From Talinum fruticosum (taxonomy: Eukaryota; Streptophyta; Magnoliopsida; Caryophyllales; Talinaceae), in assembly GCA_021018815.1 (NCBI GenBank), contig JAITYX010000011.1:3796501-3860500 (forward strand): DNA of 64,000 bases, written 5' to 3'. Of this stretch, positions 1-12,310 are shown in pieces (the first letter of the stretch is position 1; each line of letters opens with the position of its first letter). A model generated the notes under the pieces. It was not told where the DNA came from. It did not search any database and saw only the letters and a list, made by a program, of their open reading frames with translations. The translations under genes were made by a program, and so were the position numbers.

Positions 1-152
1 AGGAATATGACAAAGATATAGGAAACAAGGTAATATGAAATGGGGAAAATCAAATGTGGTTCTCTTGATTGCACAGCTTAATATGCATGTATTTCTAGCT
101 TCTCTTGAGCTGATTTATTAACGTCTTATCCTTTCTATTTGTGGTTTTGCAG

Positions 153-3100
153 CTTCGCTTGAGTAGTGATGGCCATATTATTGGAACTGAATATTTGTCT
201 GACTTGGTAGAGAAGGGGCATTCTCATGGTCACGGTAATACTATTTGGCTTACTATTTTTGTTTTCACTGTGTTGTATTCTGGATAGAGTATCCTTATTT
301 ATTATGGAGCTATTGCACGCTGAAAAATAAATCTTTCCTTTCAATTTCTCTAAAATAAAGTGGTTGCTATGCCCAAAGCAGTTAGGATTTCAAATTCAAT
401 TTTGCAGGCGATCACAAAGACCATCATAGTCATAATGTTCATCATGGTGATCATAAAGATGAACATGACGATCATAAAGATGAGCATGGAAATCATAAAG
501 ATGAACTCGAGAATATTAAAAGCCATCTCCAAACTTACGATGAAGAAACTGAAAAGATGGTGAAGAAAGTTAAGCAAGCTATAGCAAATGGTGAAGGATG
601 TCGGGTACTTACAAGTTACTAACATGGTAGAATTTTAGAAATACTTGACAGCTTTAAAGTGACTAAATGAGGCCATCGCTTTCACAGGTTTATGGTGTTC
701 TAGATGTGCAGAGGGTTGCGGGAAACTTTCATGTCTCAGTGCATGGATTAAACATTTTTGTTGCTCAGATGGTGAGGGTTTCTCTTCATTATATGATGAC
801 AGATTTTTTGGTCCACTTGAACTTACATTTTGTAGTTTGGCTTCTTGATTCTGAAGCTTTTCCTTTGCTCGATTTGGCACCAGAATTTGTCAAGAGTCTC
901 ATATGAGTCAGTTGCATGATGTAATTACATTATTTTGAATCATTAAAGGAAGATTGAGTATTTCTGAATGGAAATTTTTTGGACCTAAAATAAAATTGAA
1001 TTTTCAGTAATTAGTTCATGTCATGGGACTGGTTGTGGCCTGTGATGTAACAACCATTATGACAGTTTCAGGTGGTGTTTATCTTATGGCCATTACAGAT
1101 GTGGTGTCTAATCACAAAATGATAGTTTCTTTTCTGTTTTTATTTTTATTTTCATGGATAAACTCTCCCAGCTGCTTCAATTGATTGATCTTTTGGTTTT
1201 TCCCTAGTCATACATATGTGTCTAGCTGGGTGATGCTTGATAACTTAGTGTTTCCTCTTGTAAATTCTTCTATATAGGTCTAATTTTCACAACATCCATA
1301 GCCCATTAGTCTTCTGCTTTGTTTGATTATTTAAAGTGCGAAACCACCACAAAGGTACAACTATGCAAGTGTCTAGTTGCCTATTTGGTCCACTGCCTTC
1401 AACTGGATTGACCCTATTACTAATTTGCTGAGGTGGCAAACTCAAAGGACTCCTTGCCTTGAAGTTTTTGCTTAATAGGGGTGAGCACTTTTCAGTCTGG
1501 ACTGAAAAATGCCCTGTAAAGAGTTGGACCAGACTGTACTGTTAGGGTTCCACTTAGGTCCTTGGCCTACGCATATGATGATTTCAGGTTTTGAGGTCAA
1601 TCCGGTCTAATCCCAGAAAACTCAGAGGTCTGGTAGCCTGATTTTGTACTTTTAAGCTATTTTTTTAATATTTGTCTCCCGTGCTGTGGTGTGTTCTATA
1701 TCTCGTATTCTACCATGTCGCTGGCCTTCTATTCCTGCTTATTTTATTATGTTATTTTCCCTACTTTTGCATTTTTAGTGGCCTCTCACTTCTGATATGG
1801 CTTGATATGGAGAAATTGAGAGAAAAACTGGTATTATATAGTTCATTCATGATTTATAAAGGATTTATAAGTGAAATCCTGCGATGCTTGAATGAAAGAT
1901 TAGCCAGGCTTGTCAGCTGGGGAGTGAATTGATAGTCGGTCATGATTTGTAACAATCTAATATAATTTGGAAAGGACTGGATTACTGCATGATATGAACA
2001 CTTCCTTTCAGTACACCCTCCCCTTGTGCTGGGCCAACAGGAAAAACTGATACTAACAGCAAAGATACGATAAAAGTTTGATGAAGAATCATCTTATGGG
2101 GATCTTTTGGCTGTTTTTATTTTTGAATTTTCATTTTTGAGTGTATGCTTCTTGAGTCTGCATGAAATATTGACCACATTTTTAACTTGTTGAAGAACAA
2201 AAAAATATTTTCTTTCCGTTTTGGCAGATTTTTGAAGGGTCTGATCGTGTGAATGTCAGCCACATGATTCATGATTTATCATTTGGTCCAAAATATCCTG
2301 GAATTCATAACCCCCTTGATGGGACAGTGAGGATATTACGTGGTGCAAGTGGCACTTTCAAGTACTACATTAAGGTATGTGTTTGCATATGATTTTTGAT
2401 GTTGCTTATGCCCAACTCATTCGATTCATTCTGAGAAAATTTTGCAACTCTCTGTGCTATGTGGTGCCTTTGAGTTACCTGTTTCTTGGTTATCATAACA
2501 TGAGATGGCCTGTAAGTGTTATTCCGACGTAGTGGCATATTTCAAATTGAATCATGATCCCCCTGACTTCAGCTCTAATGTGCTTCTTAGGAGAGACTGT
2601 TCATATTTCCTGAACCTCCATCATCCATGCATATTGTTTGGTTTATAAAGTTATACCAGCCTCAGAAGCTTACAGTTGTGCATTATATAGTATGCCAGCA
2701 TCATTCTAACCTAAATCATATTCAAAGGATAATTGTCATGTTGCAATTACAACACGATGTTTAAGTTGCAGCTTCTAGTTTTCTTTTTTTTTTTTTTTTT
2801 TGGGGGAGTGTTTCTGTAGTTGCTTCTTTTCAGAAGCATTTAATGGTCCTGCATGGCTAAAACATTCTTTGTTATATTCTAGATTGTTCCTACTGAGTAC
2901 AGATATATCTCGAAAGAGGTCTTGCCCACGAACCAGTTTTCTGTCACTGAGTACTTTTCTCCTATGAATGAATTTGATAGAACATGGCCAGGTTGGTATT
3001 TGGCATCCCAAATTTTTATGTTCTCCCTTTCTGACATTCGTTTTTCTGCCTTGTACTCCAGCTGATTATTGTCACCTGTTTATGGCAGCTGTTTATTTTC

Positions 3101-4434
3101 TGTATGATCTGTCACCAATCACTGTGACAATCAGAGAAGAACGCCGCAGTTTTCTGCACTTTATTACCCGGCTTTGTGCAGTATTAGGGGCACTTTTGCA
3201 TTAACTGGTAGGCGACATACTTTGCAAGTCTCAAATTTTTATAGTTTGAAATATAGTAAAGACTGGTGGTGTGACATACATTCTAATTTGTGGAGTAGGA
3301 AAAATTGCAAGTGACGTCTCTTGTGTGAATTAATTTCCAGTTGATTCAAGTCTTCCAAATATTGTTAGGCTAGTATAGGATTACTTGATAGTATCCCTTA
3401 TTGCACTTTGATATTTGAAGTTGATGATTTGTGCTGATTGAAAACAGAAAAGGACTTCAGCAGTTCAGCCTATCATAATAGGTTGCATGACTTGGTGATA
3501 TTGATCCTCATCCCCCCGCCCCCAAAACAAAAAACGGGGCCTAGTGATATTGATGGTAGGAACTTCATTAGCATGCTGCAAGAATGTGGTAGCATGTCTA
3601 TTGAATGGGAAGAGAATCAGCGGTGGTGTTTTTTTTGCAAGGCTGGCTTGGTTTAATTCTATTGAGTCCAAAGTACTTGGGTGACTTGTTCAGTTTAGGT
3701 GGGATGAGATTGGTCCTTTGTGTTGGTCGCATATCTAGTTCTGCTATTGGTGTGTTCAATGAGCTTGCTAGGCAAATGTTGGGTCTGTTCTTGTTTAAGT
3801 TGGGTTAATTCAGTTGCTGTTTAAAGTCAGCTTGCCTTATTTCAGATCTGGGTTGGGCGATCTGACTTTGACTCGGGTACTACTATCAGCTAGATATGTG
3901 TCCAAGGGTTGGATCTGGCTATTTTCAGGGAATTTTGTGGTTGTTTTCCATATTTTAAATTTTGAATTGTTCCAGTGTACCCATGATGAGTGTGCCCCAT
4001 GGTTCGACAAATCCGAGGATAAGACCGTCTCATATGAGATATATAGTGAGACAGACTGCTTAAGATGTGACTTTTTGAAGGTGCTTGGGTAATTAATAAG
4101 TATTTTGGACTGACTTTTTAATTTGGGAGTTACTAATTTTTCATTTAGTGGCAACTTTTATGAAAGTCAGCTCTTGATGAGTAATTAGTTACCATTTAAT
4201 TATTAGAAGTCACTCTAAAAGTGCCGTCTCACAATATCACTGTGGAAATACGGTCTCACTTATGACCTTCTATTTGTGTTACTAAAGTATAGTTACTTTT
4301 TGTGCTTATATCTTTCTTATTATGGATTACAATCGGGTGCCTGAACTTTCCATATGCCTCCAGGAATGCTGGACCGCTGGATGTATAGGATCGTTGAGGG
4401 AGTAATGAAGCCGAAGAAGAGGGGTATGTTCTAA
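153..4434 (+). CDS. ER-Golgi vesicle transporter, ERGIC/Erv41-Erv46 family (3' exons; one frameshift)
   Basis: Seven exons can be joined with GT-AG borders: 153-234, 408-604, 688-771, 2228-2374, 2883-2991, 3089-3207 and 4364-4434 (TAA at 4432). The N-terminal third, with the first membrane span, lies left of the window. Proteins of this family cycle between ER and Golgi in COPII vesicles and act as cargo receptors. Visible hallmarks, in order, are GHIIGTEYLSDLVEKGHSHG, a His/Asp/Lys-rich lumenal linker (408-500), YGVLDVQRVAGNFHVSVHGL, VNVSHMIHDLSFGPKYPG, VPTEYRYISKEVLPTNQFSV, and the last transmembrane region starting VYFLYDLSPITVTIREERRS. The C-terminus is short and basic (MKPKKRGMF). Exon phases agree throughout except in 3089-3207. 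That exon is one base short in a G run at 3187-3190, so as written the frame stops at 3202-3204, before the final exon. The downstream exon fits the family exactly, so a sequence error or a very recent mutation is likely. The family call is firm; the paralogue is not. Confidence 0.88.
772..2227 (+). other. Intron of the vesicle-transporter gene (no gene content seen)
   Basis: This 1.46-kb intron separates the exon ending in VAQM from the exon beginning IFEGS. It is T-rich. Around 1480-1640 it holds a stretch with motifs such as CAGTCTGGACTG and CCGGTC that looks like old repeat DNA, but I could not place it in a family. No open frame in it resembles a protein I know. Confidence 0.6.
4021..4261. 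mobile_element. Possible MITE in the last intron (GACCGTCTCA termini)
   Basis: The left edge reads AAGACCGTCTCATATGAG and the right edge reads ACGGTCTCACTT, an imperfect inverted pair around about 240 bp of AT-rich DNA with further GAGAC/GTCTC motifs inside. It lies in the intron between exons 3089-3207 and 4364-4434. There is no coding content. The target duplication is not clear, so this is a tentative non-autonomous DNA transposon. Confidence 0.35.
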
Positions 4435-5035
4435 TAGCATTACACACGTTTACAAACTTCATAACGCGTCTCCAATGGATCAACTGATGAAGCAGATTCT
4501 TCATGAAGAAGTCTGATTGCTAGATCAAAGATGGCAAGATGACTGCTTTTGGACGATCTCTCTCTCCTCATCTTTTGTTGTCTAATATAATGATTAGCTA
4601 GCTGTAATGAATATTCCTCATTCTTGGTTCCTAAGGCGTAAAAAAAAAAAGGGGTTTCATGTCTGTAACAGCTATCTCCATTTTCTGTGAGGAATCCATG
4701 CTAAGAGACTTATGTATCATAGCGCATATGTAGTTGAAATTTTGCCTCAAATATTTCCATTTTTTAAAATATATATTTTATGCTAACCTTGAAGGTTGAA
4801 TTGAAGTTAAATTACGGCCTGTCTTCTACAATATATTAGTCGCTAGCGCATTAGTTTAGCATAAATGGTTCTTATGTCTCTTTCTTTTTCTATTTTTAAA
4901 AATTTTAAAATTTAGTTTATTGTACTGTCTAAGATTGTGATTGTAAGTGTAAAAGCTGAAGTCTTCTCAAAAAGAAAAAAAAAAGGCTGAACTAGTTGGT
5001 AACTTGATTTGGATCCAGGTTTTTGCTGCTAATTT
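4435..5035. other. 3' flank of the transporter gene; no further gene
   Basis: This is the probable 3' UTR and downstream flank of the vesicle-transporter gene. It is AT-rich, with A-runs at about 4640 and 4972. I see no conserved coding sequence. Confidence 0.5.
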
Positions 5036-7400
5036 TCAAGACTCGACCTATGTTACGAAAATCGGATCGGATCAGCCGGTTGAACCGGTTAGACTGGAAA
5101 CTGGTCTATATCATGAGAAACGGACCGGACTGGCCTGTTCAAGCGGGAACCGGACATTGGTCCAGTCCGAATTTGCCTATTAACCTGTTTGACAAACAAA
5201 CTGGTCAAAATCCGGTCAAACAACATTCAATCAGACGGTTTCCACAATTGAACCAGTGGTTCAACCGTGTAACTCCAAATATTAAAAAAAAAGAAGAGAA
5301 AACCCAAATTTGATGTAAGTTTCTTGGATCTGGCAGCCCCTCCCGATGCTACTAGTAGACGGATTTTGACCGGCAGCTTCCTTCAGTTCATAGCTGCTTC
5401 TTGGTGTTGGTAGACCGAGGATTGCAACCTTTGATTCCTTGCCACCGCCTCCTCTGTCTCCCCCTTTCTCTCTCTCTCCTGTGGAATTAAAAGATTGCAT
5501 GTTAACTATGCTATGTCTCTCTCTTGCCCCTAGTAATGAAATTTAAAGCAAGTTGAAGTATTTTGGAAAAACTTTTATAACTTTTTGGTCTCTCTCTCCC
5601 TTTTTTGTCTTATGCTTATTCAATATTTTAATATTCTAATTTCCTTTCCTCGTTTTTACAATGCCTTGGTTATTCTTATGTTTTAATATCTTAATTTTCT
5701 TTGTTTGTTTTTACAAGACTAAAGTCCAAGGTTCAATGGAATCACTTATTGTTGGTATAATTTTTAATTTATTATAGTTAAACTTGCACATATATTTTTA
5801 GGGTCTAAATTTTTTATAAGATATTAAGATACATTTAATCTTAAATAGGTCTAGCCGATCCAGTCCGGTTCAACTAATGAATATGTCAAACAATTTAGGT
5901 GTTGTTTGACCTGGTTTATAAAAAAGTATTTTTGCTTATGAAAAACAGTTTTTCTAAAAGTAATTTTTAAAGAAGGTATTAATGTTTAAGAGGTTTTTTC
6001 AAAATCACTTTTGAAAAACAGTTTTAATTTTTTAAAAGTTAGTATTTGACCTAATTTTAGTTTTTAAAATCCAAAAATAGTTTTAAAATTTAGGCCAAAC
6101 ACCCACTTAATTTAATTTAAACGGTTGAATAAGTTAAACCATTGACCCACTTCTACGACCGGATCGATCACCTGTTCGGTTCTTTTAACATAGGATCCGG
6201 TAAGCGTGGCGGACGGTTAAACTGTGAATCTCGTTCTAGCTTTCGAACCAGACAAACCCGGTCAAACTCGGTCAACTCGGGCAAATCGGTCGACTCGGGA
6301 CAACCGCGGTTCGACCGGGATTTCTACCATTAACATTGCATAGAACCTCGATTTCCTTTTGGTTCTAGCTCCCAAACAGTTGCTTCTTGCAAGTGTTCGT
6401 TTTGGCCAATCCCTTGTCGAGCGATGCTTCTAGGCTTAGCCTTCTGAACCCAAGTGGGTCATCTAGCTTCTTTTTGATTTGCTTTCACTTTGTATTGAGA
6501 GGTGAGAGAGGGGGAAGGAGAGGGAAATCAGATAGTTAGAGGATTGTGATCTCCTTTTTCTTTCTATGGAGGTGAGAGAGAGAGGAGGGGGAACTCACAG
6601 AGTTAGAAGATGGGAGTGAGAGAGAAGAGAGCAGATGAGATAGAAGGGAGGCGCACGCTGCACGCATAGGAGAAATGAAGAAGAGATAGGGTTAGTTTTA
6701 ATTTATTCCATGCTTAGGGGTTAAAAAGTGGACTATATATTATGGGCTTAAGTTTTAAGTAGAAAAAATTAAATGAGCTTTTATTATTTTTAGTAATTTT
6801 ATATAAAAATTATAATTTTTTCTTCCCTAATTTTATTTTAAAAAGTAGATAATTTATGTAATAGAAATATAGAGAAATACTTTTGTAATTAACCGGATTC
6901 AACTTGTTTAAAATATCCGTATGGGGAGACAGATGTCACATGAGCACTATAATATTGGGAAAAATATGAGCGTTCGTCGCTGATTATTAATGTTCATAAA
7001 ATGCTAATTATTAGTTATAAATACTATAATAAGTGTTTATAATAAGTTAAAAAATAAATTTTTATGCATTTATGCCAAATATTATTGTGTTTTACGATTG
7101 AAAAAGTTAGAATTAGAAGATTCAAATTGATGTCATATGATGTTTTACATTTATGTTAGTTAAAATAAGGAAAAAATAATTGAAAACATATAAAGAAAAA
7201 ATTTTAGGATCAATCTGCGTTATACTTGGTTTAACCCGATCCAACAATCAAGTGGGTAAATAGGTCTAAGCTCGATCCAAACGGTCCAATCGGTTGAATC
7301 ATTGACCCATTTATCCGACCGCATCGATAATCGGATTAGTTCTCTTAATATAGGACTCGACCAGCTTGTCAGTAAAATAGATTGGTATTTGACGAAGTCA
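5036..7400. repeat. CCGGTT-rich interspersed repeat cluster
   Basis: Three blocks (about 5040-5270, 5845-6330 and 7215-7370) are rich in CCGGTT, GGTTCAACC and GACCGG motifs. The last two are degenerate direct copies: both contain CGGTTGAAT, CATTGACCCA, then CGACCG..ATCGAT, then GGTTCTTTTAACATAGGA or a close variant. The middle copy is split by the MITE at 5898-6104. Between the blocks lies AG-rich DNA (6490-6660) in which a GGTGAGAGAGAG-type segment occurs twice. Short ORFs here run through the repeat motifs and look like noise. The most likely reading is remnants of a non-autonomous DNA transposon family with such subterminal repeats; the family is not identified. Confidence 0.4.
5898..6104. 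mobile_element. MITE, about 207 bp, GGTGTTTGGCC-type termini
   Basis: The left end GGTGTTGTTTGACC pairs with the right end GGCCAAACACCC (reverse complement GGGTGTTTGGCC). The interior is AT-rich, non-coding and itself partly palindromic (AAAAACAGTTTTTCTAAAAG near 5940; TTTTGAAAAACAGTTTTAAT near 6008). It interrupts one copy of the CCGGTT-rich repeat. I could not settle a target duplication. Confidence 0.6.
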
Positions 7401-8776
7401 TGGATAACTTATCAGAGTCTCCCTTGCTGCCGCTGAACTAACTGGCGCAAATGATATTATACTACCTCGGGTACACAAGCACCGTTGACTCCATGGTCGG
7501 ACGACATCGTCTTATGTTGTGTTTGAGGGCGTGCATCCTGCCACAAAAGAGTTAAAATAATTTTAGTTGCCTTCACCCACTGGAAACAAAATTGGCTCCA
7601 TGGTAGAAATAATAGAATTGTACTCACCAACATCCAATATATGAATGCTTTATTTATAAACTAATTTCTACCTTCCTGAATATTTTAACTTATTTCTTCT
7701 TACATTTCTATTTTTGGGCAATATTTTAATTTAACTTTTTCTGGGTGTACAATAAAATATTTTTGGGTAACTTTTTTGCTTAGTGTTTTTGGAGTATAGT
7801 ACTGTGTTATGTATATGATAGATAACTGTTCAATGTTGATGTTGATATCCAGAACATTGTAAATTTGGTTTTAGATTAGTTCTTAGTGTATATAATATAA
7901 GAACATTGTTGAGGGTATGATGAATCAATGTTTAGTATTGAGGTTTATATTAAGAATATTATCAATTTAATTTTAATTTTTAGTATACATTATAATGATG
8001 TTTATGTATAATAAATTAGCGTTTAGTGTTTTTGGTAAATAATATATAATAATTTTAGTGAACAATTTTTTGGTGACGGTTAGCTCTTGGTGACTCACTA
8101 TTTACTAAAAAAGGATTCAGTGAACAAAATTTGATTGAAAATCAAATTTTGACTAACAGAATGTATTTTTAAAAAACAAAGTCAGTGTTAAAAAAAAGAT
8201 AGGGAGGTAAAAAAATTATGAATATTAAAATAAATTTTAATGAACATTAGGATACTTTTACTGAAATTAAAATAATATTTAGTGAATATTAGAATAATCT
8301 TTTGTGAATCATTGCATAATTTTTAGTGAATATAAGAATTGTTTTAGTGAATATTCGTGTCGGACGAAAAGCATTATGTACGACGCAAAGAAGCCAGTTT
8401 AACTGCACAAAGAAGCAACTTTTGACAATAATATGCTGTCATGGCATCTATACAAGAGAAATTGCAAGAAAAGAATCACACTTTGAGGGAAATCTATCAC
8501 CACAAAACCCTCCATCACCAAAAGAAAATAAAAAAATACAAGAGTTACACAGAAAAACTGTACCAAATAATTATACAAAAGACACCTTCTATCATGTTGA
8601 AAATATTTAGAGGTTCCTAACTTTTGAAAACTTGATATTGAGTCCCCTGTTTTATTGCTTGCACTTTTGAAAGCATGACGTCATTAGCCAACAGAGCTTG
8701 CATGCAATAAAACAGATGAACCTGATATCGAGTTTTCAAGTTGCAAACCTTCAGAAAAATAAACCTCTAAATAAGT
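7401..8776. other. Intergenic, AT-rich, no recognised gene
   Basis: The stretch has many TTTAGTGAATATTAG-like short repeats (about 7860-8345), where the phrase 'tagtgaatattaga' recurs with small changes. A 94-codon ORF at 8326-8610 overlaps the end of this repeated zone and resembles no family I recognise, so I do not call it a gene. Confidence 0.5.
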
Positions 8777-9001
8777 TCAATATGACAGAGGGTACCTCCA
8801 AATAATTACACTCTCAAATGAAGCAAGAAATTTGATGAAATTGTACTTGGCTAAGTATGGAACTGGCATTCTCCAATGACCTCCTTGTATGCATATATCC
8901 ATAGTTGACTCAGATGATGAAAAGATGGAGGTCAGAACATCTTTTAAGGTCAAGGGATCAATGCAATCAGGATTGATGCCACTGATTGAGAATATCATAG
9001 C
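8777..9001 (-). CDS. Exon-like ORF, unidentified (possible gene fragment)
   Basis: On the - strand an acceptor-like CTGTTTTACAG is followed by an open frame of 74 codons beginning AMIFSISGINPDCIDPLTLK and ending in a stop at 8777. Its ordinary amino-acid mix (GGHWRMPVPYLAKYNFIKFL) looks like real protein rather than noise. I do not recognise the family. It lies downstream of the E3 ligase gene on the same strand, but no partner exon was found within about 1 kb on either side. It may end earlier at a GT donor in ATTTGGAG|GTACCC (near 8793). It could be a last exon or a gene fragment carried by a transposon. Confidence 0.3.
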   Translation of the reverse strand, partial: AMIFSISGINPDCIDPLTLKDVLTSIFSSSESTMDICIQGGHWRMPVPYLAKYNFIKFLASFESVIIWRYPLSY

Positions 9002-9916
9002 CTGTAAAACAGAGAGAATCAGCACAAGGTAAGAAGAGAGAAGCTGAAGACAAAATACTGATGCCTAGTGAACAATCTCTGGAAGCTAAATGCACGACAT
9101 CTTTCAAACCAGATATGCCAGTTAGCAGACTTCCTCATCTACATGTACTTGATCAATTTTAGCAACATGAAACAGGTATTGAATCCTATATTGTTTAAAA
9201 GTGTTTAGATCAGAAATGGTTTTCCAATAAAATACCACTTGTTTGAAAATTTTAACTTAAATAATATTATAGAATAAATAAGAGGGTGGTGGAGTTGTAG
9301 ACAAAATGAATGTTTCCACAGTACACAATGAATGTTGTGGAGAGTACTGCGAACAAGAATGTGAACACAATCACCTAACTCAGATCATCTGGGGCACATC
9401 AAAAGTAACTTAAACATAACATTATTATATACATTCTGTAGCAAACCACTAACACTGAAAAGTCATTTTGCTCTAGTTAGTTATTTCACTGAAGATAGTC
9501 ATCGTTTATGGAACAAATAGCATACTAATTATCCCGAAACCTTTAACGAGCCACCTGTGTCCCTGTCAATAGTGGGATACAAAGGTCTTTTGCAAAAAGC
9601 TTGCTTCCAGTAGAGCCTTAATCAGGAAAAGCACAAAATGAAATGCTAGTCCCCCAATAAAGGTACAGTAGCTAAGCAGCACATCTAGTTTACTCCAGTC
9701 CAATCCAAATGAGATGCTCAATAGTGATTCTTATGGATTCCTCCCCATATAATGAGAATCAGATCAAGAAAAACTCAAGGCCATAAAATCCTAAGGACCT
9801 GATAGAAATATTTATAGCTATCTTAACGAATTAAGGATAAGCTGCATACATTCAGGCTATGTGGTAAGGAAGCCTTACGAGAAGATGATGAGTAACAGAG
9901 ACACAAGAGAAGATCC
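9002..9916. other. Intergenic, no recognised feature
   Basis: This is AT-rich sequence with no long open frame and no repeat structure that I can define. Confidence 0.5.
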
Positions 9917-10390
9917 TTTTTTTTTTTTTGGTAAGAAGTTAGATCTTCATTACACATCCAAAAACCCAAATAGAGGGTTAATCAATACAAACTAAAGCTT
10001 TTAGATATCAAGAGCCGCCTTCTAGGAAGGTTCCCTCAATATCCAAAGCTCAAATGGCTATATAAAACTCATGTATATCAAAACTCTACTTGCTATATCT
10101 ATTTAGGAAAAGAAACCTGTACTCTACTGGTTGCCAAACACTCTTAACTGCCTTGTCAATATTCACAGCCATTCCATTAAAAATCAAGTCATTCCTATCC
10201 TTCCATACTTGATGCCAAATAGCTGCTGTCAAACAGCTCATGAATTTCCTTGCATTTTTAGTCATTTTCCCTTTAAGAAGCCATCCCTACCAGTCCACCA
10301 GATCTTTGGGTTTATACATGCCTGCAAGTGAATTCCAAATCGATTCTCTAATTGCTGTACTGGACAAGATTTCTTTCTCTCTCTTTGTTT
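9917..10390 (-). mobile_element. 5'-truncated L1-type LINE, 3' end of ORF2 and poly(A)
   Basis: A T-run at 9917-9929 is the poly(A) tail of a - strand insertion. The - strand of about 10130-10340 encodes a typical C-terminal end of a plant LINE ORF2, with INPKIWWTGRDG and then AAIWHQVWKDRNDLIFNG. These belong to the region after the reverse transcriptase (zf-RVT and the following helical part). Everything upstream (endonuclease, RT) is missing, as usual for 5'-truncated LINE copies. A second T-run at about 10388 followed by GGTGGGGGG may mark the boundary. Confidence 0.65.
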
Positions 10391-11089
10391 GTTTTTTTTT
10401 TTTGGTGGGGGGTCTGACATGAAAAAGTTAAATAGATTAGCAAAGTACGCAACTGTAGAAAAACACATCAGCAGGGAGGAGTACAAAAATCAAACAGAAA
10501 TAACCTAACTACTTAAGACAGAATGAACAATTTAACACAATCTAAATTGCATATGTTGGAGAAAGAAAACCCCTGAAACGCCACAAAGCTGTATCAACAA
10601 CCTCATTCTTTGACAGATTAAACCCAAAGCATCCTGCTTAGCCTCTATAAAGAACAAGCGGTAAATAGACTTTGTGTTCATGATTGGAATTATGATGTTT
10701 AATAGATACAAGAATCTAGGAGGCAAGTTTCTAGCTTTAATTTAATGCTATGCAAGCCGCCTTCATAGCTATTGCAATTTTCTTACGTGATAGATGTACG
10801 GAAGCATGATGGACTTCATCAATTGTTCAACTAATTGTGCTCTATTCATTATTCTTTTTAATTGCGAAGTAGAATACTAAGCACTTCCAATGGGCCTTAT
10901 TGCATCTTTGCAAACGGCACATTTATCTAAACCCTGTATTTGGCATATACGGGAGCTTTGTCCAGGCAATGTATAAATGCTATGTTGTATCATATGGATT
11001 CAGAATAGATAAACCTTGTCAAAAGCTCTACGTGACTTAAAAATCACAGAGTACCTTTGATAAATATAAATTGTGCCTGTCCCTCCACC
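10391..11089. other. 3' flank of the RING-CH gene
   Basis: This contains the downstream flank and probable 3' UTR of the - strand E3 ligase. The interval 10532-10726 has a short - strand ORF without recognisable similarity. No other feature is seen. Confidence 0.45.
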
Positions 11090-12252
11090 TTACAAATGCT
11101 CTACCCTTGTCTCGTCGGGTCCGATATGGTCTAAAGAACCCATTGGAAGACTTACTACAGGTGCAGGATGATGATGATGTATCTGTTGTTGATGCTGGTG
11201 AGGGTGGTGGTGGTGATGATGTTGCCCCAACTGCCTCCCTCTGTGAGTAGGATAATGGGGAGATTGTTGAGCAGAACTTGCTCTCCATCTAAGGTACTCT
11301 ACAATCAGGGCATTTGTGCTTATGGCAATTCCAAATCCAGTGAATGAAGACAGCAGAACTGAGAGAACTGGATTAACATTAAGCTGTATAGATGAACATA
11401 TGAAAGTAAGCAAGCATCTTCACGAATTATTCATTCAGTGACAGCTTAGATATGGTATAAGTTGAGTTCTTACCACTGTATAGAAGATGTGAGCAAAAAG
11501 GACCACAATTGCAAACTGGAAAGAAGCATAAGCCCATATATAACTCTTACTTACTGCATTCATAAAACCAAAAGCTATTAGAAGCTATACTTATCATTAT
11601 CTAGAGACCCTTCTAAGCCCATAGGAGTTGCTAAACAACATTTATGCTAGAAGCACCTTCCACAATGTTAACGTTAGAAATTGGTCGAACAACCTTGGAT
11701 ACATGAAAAGGGTTTGGAAAATATTTATTTGATTGTAGGTATTTCAAGTGTCTCTTTATAAGGAACCTAACTTTCTAAACACTCGTTTAACCGATGTTGA
11801 AAAACAAAAATGTAGGTTTTTGAAATCTATCATGTTAAAGAAAAAAACCATCCTCTTCAGAAATGTGGCATTCTAGAACAAACCCCATGACACTGATACT
11901 AGAGAAAAATCCTACCACACTGATACTAGAGCTTTTGAGCCATCACCACAGATCTGCTGTAGAAGTAGAACTAAGGGTCTCCCAGAACCTCCATAGTTGT
12001 CCCAGTATGGCCCATATGTATGCTATGTTGGAGTTGCTTTTGTACAATCAATGACAGTCTAAGCATAGAGTAACTACCCACATCCCTAGCGAACCATTTC
12101 AAGCCTTTTTCCCTGCTTAGGCCCCAAAGACGAGAAATTTTGTAACCTGGGGTCATGTTCCCTCAGGCCTTGTGGCATGAAATGGAAGTAAGTTAGTGAC
12201 TGAGAATTTTTAATGCTTGAGCTATTATCTAAAATAAGTGTTTCTTGCTGTA

Positions 12253-12310
<58 letters not shown>

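Noticed and set aside
3181..3207. Programmed frameshift in the transporter gene
   Set aside because: There is no slippery site or downstream structure, and the family has no such mechanism; a plain one-base loss is simpler.
12086..12310. ORF with a Val-Cys repeat
   Set aside because: It is an artefact of the (AC)n microsatellite.
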